DNA of 64,000 nucleotides from Dactylorhiza incarnata (GCA_033032865.1 JAWHQI010000327.1:558001-622000), one strand, 5' to 3'; counted from the first letter of the stretch, positions 10,625 to 21,569 are shown. Numbers and translations: made by a program. Notes: a model not told the origin generated them from the letters alone.

Positions 10625-11385
10625 CTAACACAGCATATCCTCTAATAGAATGACACCCATATGAGCAGTGTGCTCGTGAAAGACCTTTGGTGTCAAACCC
10701 TTAGTAAGTGGATCTGCTAACATGAAGTTTGTCCCAATATGCTCTATAGACATATGTCCACTCTGAACTCTCTCTTTAACAACCAGGAACTTAATCTCTA
10801 TGTGCTTAGATTTAGAGCTACTCCTGTTGTTATTGGAATACATCACTGCAGACTTATTGTCACAAAATAACTTGAGTGGTCTTTCAACACATCCAAAATG
10901 TGTAGTCCTGTGACAAAATTTTGCAGTCATATTCCATGATTGGATGCCTCATAACATGCTATGAATTCTGCCGCCATGGTCGAGGAAGCTATGAGTGTCT
11001 GCTTGGCACTTTTCCATGATATAGCTCCTCCAGCCAAAACATATACATAGCCTGAAGTGGATCTCATGCTGTCTTGACATCCAGCAAAGTCTGAATCAGA
11101 ATACCCAATGATCTCCAGCTGATCAGACCTTCTATAAGTGAGCATGAAAGCCTTTGTCCTTTTCAGGTATCGCATGACCCGTTTGGCTGCTTTCCAATGA
11201 TCCATTCCTGGATTACTCAGATATCTGCCTAACATTCCAACTATGAACGCAATATCCGGACGCATACATACTTGAGCATACATGAGACTTCCTACAGCCG
11301 ATGCATAAGGAAGATTTTGCATCTCTAATTCCTCAGCTTTAGTTTTGGGGCATTGATTGAGACAAAATTTGTCTCCCTTAGCCAC
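10625..11385 (-). pseudogene. Inverted duplicate of copia RNase H
   Basis: Two overlapping minus frames (10927-11385 and 10625-10930) encode the RNase H domain: SDSDFAGCQDS, TSGYVYVLAGGAISWKS, STMAAEF, FCDNKSAV and a C-terminal LADPLTKGL. Compared with the right-arm copy, this one keeps Gly in ASAVGSLMYAQ but has a Trp-to-stop change and a one-base loss after ASNHGI. The two arms have decayed independently. Confidence 0.85.
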
Positions 11386-11421
11386 AGGGGTATCTCCTGG
11401 CTTACAATTCTGAATTCTGCC

Positions 11422-11680
11422 GCCATGCTAAGGTTTTCTTCGAGACTGGTAATGCTCGGTTCTTTGAAGATGTTGAGTTTGGAGGGGAAGATATGGTTAG
11501 AGACTTTGTCTTTGAAGAGGAATTTATTTCTCTTCCTACAGTTGTTACTGACAATACTCAGGATTTCATTCCTGATGATATCGCTCCAGTAACAAATCCG
11601 GATCAAGACATTATTGAAGAGCTTCCTCATACAGTTCCAAATGAACAAACTCACCAACCTCAAAGCCTTTGTCCTTTTTA
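11422..11680 (+). pseudogene. Pol linker fragment forming the inverted-repeat spacer
   Basis: The plus-strand frame from 11424 encodes ARFFEDVEFGGED...VRDFVFEEE, the conserved segment between copia integrase and reverse transcriptase, in the orientation of the parent element, ending at 11680. It is flanked on each side by GAATTCTGCC/GGCAGAATTC. The left junction sequence GAATTCTGCCGCCATG is also present at 10962-10977 in the RNase H copy, suggesting template switching at microhomology. Confidence 0.8.
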
Positions 11681-11692
11681 GGCAGAATTCAG

Positions 11693-12478
11693 GATTGTAA
11701 GCCAAGAGATACCCCTGTGGCTAAGGGAGACAAATTTTGTCTCAATCAATGCCCCAAAACTAAAGCTGAGGAATTAGAGATGCAAAATCTTCCTTATGCA
11801 TCGGCTGTATGAAGTCTCATGTATGCTCAAGTATGTACGCGTCCGGATATTGCGTTCATAGTTGGAATGTTAGGCAGATATCTGAGTAATCCAGGAATGG
11901 ATCATTGGAAAGCAGCCAAACGGGTCATGCGATACCTGAAAAGGACAAAGGCTTTCATGCTCACTTATAGAAGGTCTGATCAGCTGGAGATCATTGGGTA
12001 TTCTGATTCAGACTTTGCTGGATGTCAAGACAGCAGGAGATCCACTTCAGGCTATGTATATGTTTTGGCTGGAGGAGCTATATCATGGAAAAGTGCCAAG
12101 CAGACACTCATAGCTTCCTCGACCATGGCGGCAGAATTCATAGCATGTTATGAGGCATCCAATCATGGAATATGGCTGCAAAATTTTGTCACAGGACTAC
12201 GCATTTTGGATGGTGTTGAAAGACCACTCAAGTTATTTTGTGACAATAAGTCTGCAGTGATGTATTCCAATAACAACAGGAGTAGCTTTAAATCTAAGCA
12301 CATAGAGATTAAGTTCCTGGTTGTTAAAGAGAGAGTTCAGAGTGGACATATGTCTATAGAGCATATTGGGACAAACTTCATGTTAGCAGATCCACTTACT
12401 AAGGGTTTGACACCAAAGGTCTTTCACGAGCACACTGCTCATATGGGCGTCATTCTATTAGAGGATATGCTGTGTTAG
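11693..12478 (+). pseudogene. Copia RNase H (native orientation)
   Basis: The frame begins DCKPRDTPVAKGDKFCLNQ and runs to 12478 with one TGA (Gly-to-stop) at about 11811. From 11819 it is open for 219 codons: RPDIAFIVGML, SDSDFAGC, STMAAEFIACYEA, FCDNKSAVMYSNN, LVVKERVQSG, LADPLTKGL. It cleaves the RNA strand of the cDNA hybrid in an active element. Without reverse transcriptase it is non-functional here. Confidence 0.88.
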
Positions 12479-12876
12479 TGGGAGTTTGTATTTTGATGCT
12501 TATTTGTTGTATGACATTTTATGATTATTATTCTGCAGAATAAAATATTCATTATTGCACTCTGAACTTAATTATTTTGATCTCACTAAAGTTAAAGTAG
12601 GACCAGTTGAAAATAGACATGTCAAGATCACATTACATGTAATTTTCATGCCACACATCCATACTTGATCTATGTCATTGATTGTGCACGCATATGTGAC
12701 CATTGATGGGTCTATCTACGATTATAGTAGCAAAGATCTCTTTGATCCTATGTTAGTACAATCATGGACCAGATTGGATAGAAACGTTTTCGGAAATGAC
12801 AGCAATTTTTGAGCTCATAAGGTTACCATATAATGCGCAGTTATAAATTTAACATATGTTGGCCCAAGTGGGAGAT

Positions 12877-13350
12877 TGTTAGAAATAATAATTATGTGGG
12901 CCATATATGTTAATTATGCGCGTTAATGGGGTTGTCATTAACATCGACCCAATTTAAGTGATCTAATTAATTTGGTCGATTACGTTTCATATTGTATGGA
13001 CGGTTTAAGTAATGTGTGGATACCGGGTGTTATTTACATTTATATGATGGGCTTAAATGTAAATGACTGTATTAAGGTTCAGTTATAAATAGGTTATGGT
13101 CCCCGGGTCACAAGGTATCATCATTATTTTTTTTACTCTCATTAGTTCTAGCATCCCATCGCTGGAGAGAGCCTAAGGAGGAAGAGGAGGAGTCGTCTTC
13201 TTCGTCAGGACCTTGTAGACTTGGAAGATCCGTAACCGCAATAATCCATCTACATGGATTCAGGTATGCTTCCGCTCATGTTTTCTCCGTCTCGATGTTT
13301 CGACTAGAGCGAATCCATCTCCGTCATGGTTTCACGGATTCTCCCCAACA
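12877..13350 (+). repeat. 3' LTR of the copia element
   Basis: 474 bp, TGTTAG...CCCCAACA, preceded by the polypurine tract and followed by target duplication GAGTT. Confidence 0.93.
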
Positions 13351-13771
13351 GAGTTGGCTTCGGGCATGAGTACATGAGAGTTTCGTGCACGATTTAGTGT
13401 GAGGGAGCCATGATAACAAATTGACCGGTCCTGCTTGATAATAATAAAGGAGTTGGTAACGCCTTTCTCAACACTCCGAGATTTTGAGATATAGTTGATA
13501 GTCGTCACTCCCTAACAATAACACATATTAGAACTTAGATACTTAACTTAATAATGCGGTCTAACATATGAACCATACTCAAATGTTTATTATTATTATA
13601 CTATTGAAAGTACCATATTGGCCCATAAATAACATTTTTTTATTCATTCTAAGACATGATGTTGCTAGGGAGGGAGGCTATTCAGTTCGGAGGAGAGAAA
13701 ATATCCAGGACCACTCCTATCATGCAACATGGTCAGCCCAAATCTCGATGCAAAAATGCATTTTACTTTTC

Positions 13772-16546
13772 CTGAATCTGACGAGTCCTATTAAAACCCG
13801 AACTTAGATTTGTAAACGGAGCTCAGAACCAAAAACACCTCGCGTTGCTGACCTTTTATGTATGGAGAATATCAAAGCAACATAATATAATATGTTATAA
13901 AAAAGAACATAACATGTACATTGTTGAAGCTATCATAATCTACCGCAAAGTAAGACGAGCTATAATTAATATGTGTCAATAGTACTTGCGAATTATTTTC
14001 AAAGACGTGTATTTTATGAAATCAATCTAATACCCCAAATCAAACTGTTTTTTAAATTGTCTTATGGGTTGACCACACATACAGACAAAAATGTTGAAGT
14101 TAAGACAAACAAAATCATTTATGCGAAAAAACTCAAATCGTCAGTCATTTAACAAATATTATCATTTTTAGCAATAAAAAAATTATTTGAATACAATATT
14201 AGCAAAACAAGTGACCTAATAATCAAAGTTGGTTTGTAGTGCTAGTTAGCTTATTTGAAAATAACAACACAAAATATTATATATTATGTGAGTAAGCACA
14301 CACGAATTTGCATATACATTTAGAGATAAAAATTACAAAGAAAATTATAAAGTGAGAACTAGATGACTAGAAGATTTGGCTCATAATATTTGGATGATCC
14401 CAAATAAGAGAACTATTGTCATTTTATAGGCCTCAAGTTTTTTTTTACTTTTCTTACATCTATGTACAAGACTATTTGATCATCTACAAGGTTCTAGACT
14501 ATTTTACACAACTCTACAAACTTCTATAATTTTGAATAATCATAGATACGCTATATAATTCTGATCTATCTAGAACTTTTTAGAAGACTACAAAGCTCAC
14601 TTGAAATTTTTAGAATTCTCCATCATATTTGAAGCACTTCCATACTATTTTATAATAATCTAGAGTACTCTAGAAAAATACATTTCTAGAAAATTTCAAG
14701 CATTATAGACATTAGCTAATATGAGTTTTTTTCATCGCAATACATCATTCTTCTCCCTGATTCAAAGTATATTGATCAATTATCCATATCCATATGTACA
14801 GTCTTCAACACAAATTAGGTTAAAAAAAGTTCGAAATTAATTAATGCAACAATCATCGTGAAAGCATTTGTCCTTGGTGTCAAACATAGATAGCTTGATC
14901 ACTTTCTTCTTTGATGGTGGGGGTATCACATGTGGGGAAATGTGATCAAGTAGTGTTGACAATGGTATATTATATTATAGTTATCTACATTTTCTACAAC
15001 TCGAAAGACTTGAAAGATGTGTTACTCGTGTATTTCTGCCTTTTACTTCTTTTTTGGCCCACCAACTTCTGTTGTTGACTTGTCTTCAACAACACTATCT
15101 GTTGGATCAGTGCGATTCTATGGCTTATGTTGTTGTAGTGATCGAATGAGGCTTTAATACTCACTTGTAAGACTCTGGTTTCTGGAAAATTAGACCAAAC
15201 TGGAAAATCTTATGTCAAATGCATCCATCTTGACTATGAGAGCATATATATTGTAAGAGTGAATAACACCCCTCATAACTCTGAGTACATAATCAATATG
15301 GATGCAATATAAGGCTAGTTAACATCATTTCACATTTCATTCATCGCGGAAGAATAAATATGCAGCGAAAATCGACATCAACATGAAACAAAGTAAGAGC
15401 ATGACACAACGAATCACAGAGTTCTACAAAAGCAAAGTGCAAAAAGAAAGGCTCAAAGATCCCACAACACAGAGTACATACATAAGTCTAAGTCTATATT
15501 TGATGCCTACAAGTAGAGTCATACCCGGATGAAACATAAATAAGTAAAAAACAACAATTATAGCCTCACATCTACATCCAGGCTGCCTGTAGTGGCAACA
15601 TCCTAGCCAGAAAATATCTACAAGCTCACCCTGCTGCAGCTGATGGTAGGGCTACTCATCATGGTGATAAAAAAAAGTTAGTCTAACAAGACTGATTGAC
15701 TCTCGCCCTCCCCATAAGTCCCTAAATGCTCAAGAAATGGCGGAGTCTAAAACTGCTTACAATAATTGAATATGCATGAGTGTTAGTACAACACTAGCCC
15801 AACTGTAATTAAAGTAAGAGAATAGTACTAACTAATAAACTCAGAGTAAAGCATAGTATCGGATAGTAATATTCCACTAGAGATTATATACATTCATAAT
15901 CATATCATGCATACAAGAGTTCAATGTGTCACACATGACCTTAAGCGTATATTCCAAGCTTATAGGTTCAGCTCCACACATGATTGCCCAATTGAGTCAA
16001 CCTTGGTGTCCGACCATAAGTCAACATAGGTCCAAGTGTCCAATATGTACACTCTAGCTCAAGTGACAAGACTAATAAAAGGAATGTTTCACTTGCCGTA
16101 GCTTTTCTCTCTGTTTTTCTGCCATCAACATCATCCTTCTTTTTTATTCAGTGTGAAGATCCTTATTCTGGGCTTCCCAAATGATTTGAGAATCGGACGT
16201 AGTTTCAATAAAAAGATCGCAGCATAAAAACCACAGTATAAAGAACATAAAACACCAGATTTTTTATTTATTGACAATGGTGTTACAGAAATTTATGCGT
16301 ATTAATTAACCATACACATTACAATATGCACAATCATAATCGATACAAGAGGCTTTATGACGCTCCTGAGCTTCTTCGATTCCTATAAAAATCTTTAACC
16401 ATATCTTTGTCAGCTCTCCAGGGGGAATCCTCTTTGGTGCGCAGGGAGAAGCTCCTGTTTTCTAAAAAAATATGTCCACGATTAGTTAGTCATAAAAATA
16501 TGACTAGGCGAGAAAAATATTTCGTGAAACAGTTATACATGCAAGC
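13772..16546. other. Intergenic, no gene recognised
   Basis: AT-rich sequence without an ORF of note on either strand. A CTAGA/TCTAGAA-rich stretch (about 14480-14700) and unclassified repeat-like DNA (15330-16300) are present, but I could not assign any to a family. Confidence 0.5.
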
Positions 16547-17433
16547 TGTTGGAACCCAGATATCGGTCCAACTGTTCGAGACTTAGGGGTAACCAAAGGC
16601 TACTCGTTTAGTGATCGACCCACGCGAGACAAGGTGATAAGAAGCTAGAGAGCATACAAAACCACTCCAACCTGCTTATAATCAAGACCCGCGTGCTGCA
16701 GCGAGGAGGTCCCGCCACATACCCGAAAGTCTATAGGAACTTCCCCTCCTAAAGCCAATGCTGAGCTTGGCACAAGAGAGGCAGGCAAGGTACTCGCCCA
16801 CCATAGGGGGAGTGATGGTGCCTTCTACTTGTGTCTTGGGGTCCTATTTATAGGCAAATCCAAATGGACTGCGAATAGCTGCTCCCGCCTTCTGAAATGG
16901 GCTGCATATAGCGGCTCCCGCCTTTTGACGGGGTGAAAATCTGTACTCGTCCCAGGTGGGCGAGGTCTTCTGCACTCGCCAGGTGGGGGAGGTCTTCTGC
17001 ACTCGCCCAGGTGGGGGAGGTCTTCTGTACTCGCCTAGGTGGGGGAGGTCTAGGTGGGGGAGATCTTTTGTACTCGCCCAGGTGGGGGAGGTCTTTTGTA
17101 CTCGCCCAGGTGGGGGAGGTCTTCTGTACTCGCCCAGGTGGGGAGGTCTTCTGTACTCGCCCAGGCGGGGGAGGTCTTCTGTACTCGCCCAGGTGGGGGA
17201 GGTCTTATGTACTCACCCAGGTGGGGGAGGTCTTCTGTACTCGCCCAGGTGGGGGAAATCTTCTGTGTTGTCCTCATGCATTTCTGATCTCGATGAATTA
17301 CGGGTTATACACAATCCCCGCTTTTTTCGGGCTCGATACGAGCTCGGAAAAACAATGTAGGACTCGTGGTTCGGAGAGATGGGCACTAGATGACATGCCA
17401 CTCAGTATCCCTCTCAAGCCCTTCGCTAGCTGA
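16547..17433 (-). mobile_element. Tat-lineage gypsy fragment (LTR end and antisense-ORF part), minus orientation
   Basis: TGTTGGAACCCAGATATCGG (from 16547) is the reverse complement of the LTR end at 37710-37762. A TATAAATAGG box in minus orientation (about 16850) and GAGGAGGTCCCGCCA (about 16700) match the same LTR. Near 17310 the plus strand encodes LYTIPAFF, the counterpart of [10 protein letters not shown] encoded on the minus strand at about 36970. The distance from LTR end to this motif is similar in both (about 760 and 790 bp). The LTR is expanded by a 28-bp array. Confidence 0.7.
16944..17275. repeat. 28-bp tandem array
   Basis: About 11-12 copies of a unit GGTCTTCTGTACTCGCCCAG plus GTGGGGGA. 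Since 28 is not a multiple of three and the unit lacks stops, all frames stay open, which explains several overlapping repetitive ORFs that are not genes. Confidence 0.9.
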
Positions 17434-17439
17434 GCAAGT

Positions 17440-18160
17440 TCAACTAAAATAGATGGAGAAGAGTCGACACCCTCCAGGAGGGAGGCTCAACTGAAGGTAG
17501 AGAAGAGTCGTCACCCTCCAGGAGCGAGGCTCAACTGGAGGTGGATAAGAGTCGACACCCTCTAGGAGCGAGGCTCAACTGGAGGTGGGGAAGAGTAGAC
17601 ACCCTCCAGGAGCGAGGCTCAACTGGAGGTAGAGAAGATTTGACACCTTCCAGGCCATTCGCTAGACGAGCGAGTTCAACTGGAGGTGGAGAAGAGATGA
17701 CACCGTCTAGGAGCGAGGCTCATCTAGAGGTAGAGAGAAGTCGACACCTTCCAGGAGAAAGACTCAACTGGAGGTGGGGAAGAGTCGACACCCTCTAGAA
17801 GGGAGGCTCAACTGGAGGTGGAGAAGAGTCCAACCCTCCAGGAGCGAGGCTCAACGGGAGGTGGAGAAGATTAGGCACCCTCCATGAGTGAGGCTCAACT
17901 GGAAGTGGAGAAGAGTTGTCACCCTCCAGGAGCGAGGCTCAACTGGAGGTGGAGAAGATTCGACACCCTCCAGGTCATTCGCTAAACGAGTGAGCTCAAC
18001 TGGAGGTGGAGAAGAATCGACACCCTCCATGAGCGAGGCTCAACTGGAGGTGAAGAAGATTCGACACTCTCCAGGTCATAAGCTAGACGAGCGAGCTCAA
18101 CTAGAGGTGGAGAATAGTCGACACCCTCCATGAGCGAGGCTCAACTGGAGGTGGAGAAGA
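17440..18160. repeat. 44-bp tandem array
   Basis: About 16 degenerate copies of a unit containing GAAGAGTCGACACCCTCCAG, GAGCGAGGCTCAACTGGAGG. Longer variants carry an extra CATTCGCTAGACGAGCGAG insert at regular intervals. It lies in or next to a Tat LTR. Confidence 0.9.
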
Positions 18161-18179
18161 TTTTAACCATTGTAATGAG

Positions 18180-18414
18180 CGGCGGTCTGTCGCCCTCGAA
18201 TTCTCAGTTTTGATTGTAAGAAATAAACATATAGTGGAATTTGGCTGGCACTGCTCCGACCGATTGGTTTTTTACCCATTTCGAGTTTTCCACGTTAAAA
18301 ACGTTCTTGGGTTATGCACTAGTTCTCTCATTGACTGTTTGCTCACTCGGCTCGCTCTCGAGCTAAGGTGGTTCGTTTTGACCGGTCTACCGGAGCGTCG
18401 AGTGACCCGCAACA
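18180..18414 (+). repeat. 3' end of a Tat/Athila-type LTR
   Basis: Shows the order typical of these LTRs: TGTAAGAAATAAACA, TAGTGGAATTTGGC, a TTTCGAGTTTTCCACG block, and a terminus GTGACCCGCAACA. The same order recurs in 22250-22480. Start not determined; it may include the 44-bp array. Confidence 0.6.
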
Positions 18415-18814
18415 TTAATAATTATTAAAACGAGCCCATTTATTTTATAAGTTGAATGAATATAAATAAAATTGCCGCACTACATATGTTCAATGAGTGT
18501 TGCAAACAAAGTTTTTTGAAACATTTTCATCAACTCATTTTCCGCCACCTCGCAGCACTGCAGCTAGGCCTGCGAGCGGTGCTGTTTGGTGTGGTTTGAG
18601 CCCAAACCGAAACTGCGCCGCAAGGGTGCGGTTTTTGACCGACCGAAATTGCACCGCACCGAAACCGTGCAGTGCGGTTTCGATTCGGTGCGGTTAGCGG
18701 TTGGTTTTTTGCGGTGCGGTTTCGGTTTTTCCCTGCTTTTTTATCACATTCATTTTTTATCACATGATCACAAAAAACAATAGTGAAGGTTGTTCTTCTA
18801 ATTTTAGTTGTCTT
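18415..18814. other. AACCG/GCGGTTT-rich hAT-like fragment
   Basis: 18555-18740 is dense in GGTGCGGTTT and AACCGAAAC motifs, characteristic of subterminal regions of non-autonomous plant hAT elements. A diverged copy of the same block is at 23575-23710. No ends or target duplication could be fixed. Confidence 0.4.
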
Positions 18815-19459
18815 CTAATTGTAGTTATATAATACAAATCTCAAATAATAAAAAACAATAAATCTTTTGGGCTTGAGACTCTCAATTTGGATTTTCCTCA
18901 CCAAGTCGTCGTTGGAGAATGACCTTCCAAGTACTTTAGATTGGTTGACGATCTTGATGAACCTTGAGTACATGTAATCCACGTCTTCATCGGCGTCCAT
19001 CCAAAATTTCTCGTTTTCGTATTCCAATTGGAAAAGCTTTGAGTCCTTGACCTATGAAGTACCTTCATGAGTCATTTCCAATAGATTCCAAATATCATAA
19101 ATAGTTTCACAAGCACAAGTTCGATTGAATTCAGTTCCTATCCAAGACACAAAATAAAATATTCATGGCTTTAACATTATTCTTACATCTAGTTTTATCA
19201 CTGTCATCTCATTTATCTTTAGTTTTTTCAATAGTCATATTTCCAACTACAATTATAGGAGTGTAACGATGTTCAATCATAGCCCAGACTTCTATATCTA
19301 AAGTAATTAAGAAATATTGAATCCTAGTTCTCCAATAATTATAGTATGATCCGGTAAATAAAGGTCTACTAATCTCTTGTCACTAATAAAAACCGAGATC
19401 ATGACGCACCATTATTTCCGATTGTGAAATCGTTTTGGAATAACCTTGCTCTGATACCA
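18815..19459 (-). pseudogene. Copia gag relic with primer site, minus strand
   Basis: Reading minus from the primer site (complement of 19448-19459, TGGTATCAGAGC) the decayed gag can be followed: ETIYDIWNLLEMTHEGTS, stop, VKDSKLFQLEYENEKFWMD, MYSRFIKIVNQSKVLGRSFS, DDLVRKI. This is the UBN2 gag domain of a Tork/SIRE-like copia element, with many stops. The upstream LTR is at 19462 and rightward. Confidence 0.75.
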
Positions 19460-19461
19460 AG

Positions 19462-20880
19462 TGTTAGATCGAAAGACGCCCTTAGAGGGGACGAGGTGAA
19501 TAAGAGATTTATGAATTTTAGAATTAAATATAAAATATTGTTGTTAATAAAAAGTTTCGGAATATTTTATAGAAAATTTTTAATTTAATAATTCTGAAAA
19601 TATTATATTGAAGATTTCTTTTAAAAACAAACAAACAATAGAGTTCAATTTATATTCACTACCGCCGACGATAGTAGTTACCGCCGGCGATAGTAGTTAC
19701 TGTCCAACGTTAGCTCTAAAAAAATCTTCTTGAAAACTGTGCAAAACAATTTTTTTTGATTCAATTGCAGGTAATAAAATCTTAATAGAAAGGCAAAGAC
19801 GAAATAAAGACTTTATATCAAAAAGATAATTACAAAATTTTTTGATTCCAATGACGCTTGAAATCGAGGCTTAAAGAAAAATCCTTTTGATTTCTATACC
19901 GAACCTTCTCCTAAGGACTGGTTGACTATAGCCTATCGTACCCAGATAAGACCTCTAGCCTCCCCTAGGTCTAAGCGTAGACCCCGTGACGAATTCCCCT
20001 TATGCCTTGCAATGCCTAGTCGCCAACAATGACGATGAATTTCCTATCGATACAAATGGATAAAAGAGAAATACAATAATAATTAAGAAATAAAAACTCC
20101 CTATAATGAAGAACTCTGAAGGAGATGATGAAGAACCGCCAAAGAAATCATTGAAGTTGATGTGTTCGTTCTTCACGTAGAATGATCGTTTGGAATTCTC
20201 CTTCAAGCTCTTGATCTTCAAAGATGGAGTTGGACGTGCTCTGAAACTTAAGGATGAAGGCTCTAACGAATGGTTGAGTTTTTCCATCCACAAAAGAATA
20301 AGAGGTTCCTTTTCTTTAAATAGAAAACGAGAGCTACCGCCATCGGTAATGATATCGCCGACACTATCATATCATGTAGAAACGTGGCCAAATTCGCGCA
20401 ATCGTAGTAGTCGTGGCAAAACGTGGCAGAATGTGGCAAAACGTGGTCCTACCGCGTCGCAGTACGTATTAACGTGTCGCGTTAGTCGATGTGTGCATGA
20501 CATCTCGTCGACATTCCCTTCACGTCGACATTCCTTCTCATCGACAAGCTACCGCTCGCGGTATCGTTACCGTCGGGTGCTAGCCCTCTTTTCAGAGCAT
20601 CGTCTTCATTCTTCATTCTACACATATGGGTATTATTCCAGTAATTCTTGCACACTATAAACACACGACAAACATGATCAAATACACAATGAGATTTGTT
20701 ATTCTCAAACAAAGAGATGCGGAACGCATTCCAACAACGCTCACGCACGAAAAGGAACGTGTCAAAGCAAAATGCTTCCAAACCATCACGACGCACAAAA
20801 AGGAGAACAACTGTATAATCTCAAAAAACGCCACAAGGGATCCATAACTAAAAAAGCATACCACGACGCTAAACTGCACC
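19462..20880 (-). mobile_element. Copia 5' LTR region, minus orientation (right end unresolved)
   Basis: Starts TGTTAGATCGAAAGACGCCC at 19462, two bases from the primer site, with the AGAGGGGACGAGGTGAAT motif usual at the end of such LTRs. Tandem motifs TAGTAGTTACCGCCG (19665-19705) and AAACGTGGC (20377-20445) lie within or beyond it. I could not find the other LTR terminus, so the extent is a guess. Confidence 0.45.
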
Positions 20881-20970
20881 TACTGCTGCAAAAGCAAAAG
20901 ATCAAACGAAGATACAAAATGCGAATATAGCACGTATACAATCGGACAGAGAAGTCATCCCACAATATCT

Positions 20971-21554
20971 ATGTCAGGGTCGTCGCCCGAGGCGTCGTCT
21001 ACTCCAAGGTCGGAACGCTACGACATCCTCCGCGCCAAGCGAAAGCCCTTGTCAAATCCAAGGCAAAACGCGGCCTCGCGCTCGTCATCCAGCAGTGGAT
21101 CAACCTCAGTGGCCATCATCTACGATCGAGCCTCCTCTGCAATTCGGTCTCGCTCTACTCTGAAGTCAAAGGACTCCTTGTACTCAACAATCGCAGAGGC
21201 TCTCACCGCCTCGACACCATGCTGCGCAGGAATTGTCTGCGCTCTCTCCTCCTTCAGCTGCGCCACCTCAGCCTCCAGTTTGAACATCTCCGCCTCAACC
21301 GACACAACACAGCTAAGGGACTCCGATAGCTTCGCCTTGGTCGCGACAAGCTTCCCTTGAAGCGCCTTATTCTCAGCCCGGGAAACAGCAAGCTCGGACT
21401 CCGATTTGCCCAAGTGATAAATGTTTTTTTCTCTCCTATTCCTAGCAGAAGCTAGGGACTCCTCCAATCTGGTCAGCTTCTCCTGAAGAGATAAAAACTC
21501 GCCCTTCAAGGACACAGTTGCTATCCCACGTACGCAAGATATCACGCAGCTCAT
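20971..21554 (-). pseudogene. Coiled-coil antisense ORF of a Tat-type element, fragment
   Basis: The minus frame 21120-21554 (144 codons) is a heptad-rich coiled coil (LQEKLTRLEESLASARNRRE, LEAEVAQLKEERA) ending VEYKESFDFR. After a stop, another frame gives AAFCLGFDKGFRLARRMS and an acidic tail DDPDIDIV. This matches the C-terminal layout of the 'gypsy type transposon' proteins encoded antisense between pol and the 3' LTR in Tat elements; an LTR of that type follows at 21570-22490. Broken by frameshifts and lacking its N-terminal domain. Confidence 0.6.
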
Positions 21555-21569
21555 TTACCCGGGAAAACA

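Larger units (their letters stand above)
9328..11421 (-). repeat. Left arm of a 2.1-kb inverted repeat
   Basis: This arm is the reverse complement of 11681-13771 from end to end, with only scattered substitutions and a net 3-bp length difference from the TAA microsatellite near 9500. It carries, inverted, the host flank (9328-9586 region), the TRIM 3' LTR remnant, target duplication AACTC (9748-9752), a complete copia LTR (9753-10226), the polypurine tract and the RNase H coding region. Because host flank is included, the copying happened on chromosomal DNA after both insertions, not by retrotransposition. Confidence 0.95.
5273..13350 (+). mobile_element. Ty1/copia retrotransposon nested in the TRIM, with an internal inverted duplication
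   Basis: The element has 474-bp LTRs at both ends, flanked by target duplication GAGTT (5268-5272 and 13351-13355). Order: 5' LTR, primer site, 1.8-kb leader, gag, protease, N-terminal two-thirds of integrase, then an inverted copy (9328-11421) of the element's own 3' third plus 3' flank, a 259-bp pol fragment, the RNase H region, a polypurine tract (GTGGGAGAT, 12868-12876) and the 3' LTR. Reverse transcriptase proper is missing. By eye the LTRs differ at only about five or six positions, so the insertion is fairly recent. Confidence 0.93.
4809..13517 (+). mobile_element. TRIM (miniature LTR retrotransposon), split by a nested copia element
   Basis: The 5' LTR is 4809-5088 (280 bp, TGTTGGGCGTG...CCCTAATA). 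A primer site TGGTATCAGAG (5090-5100, initiator Met tRNA) follows, then an internal region of only 64 bp ending in a purine tract (CAGGGGGGAG). The 3' LTR starts at 5153, is interrupted at 5272, and resumes at 13356-13517 ending CCCTAACA. Target duplication ATAAC is at 4804-4808 and 13518-13522. With the insert removed the element is about 630 bp with no coding capacity, which defines a TRIM. The two duplications make the nesting certain. Confidence 0.93.
11681..13771 (+). repeat. Right arm of the 2.1-kb inverted repeat
   Basis: Native orientation arm: end of pol, RNase H, polypurine tract, 3' LTR, TRIM LTR remainder and 254 bp of host flank. It pairs with 9328-11421. Confidence 0.95.

Noticed and set aside
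16933..17433. Overlapping repetitive ORFs on both strands
   Set aside because: Produced by the 28-bp array, which is open in several frames at once. Only the short LYTIPAFF segment beyond the array has a counterpart elsewhere.
17541..18133. STGGGEES-type repeat ORFs
   Set aside because: By-product of the 44-bp tandem array.
20190..20879. 156-codon plus ORF and overlapping minus ORFs
   Set aside because: Low-complexity LTR-like sequence, both strands open, no recognisable domain.
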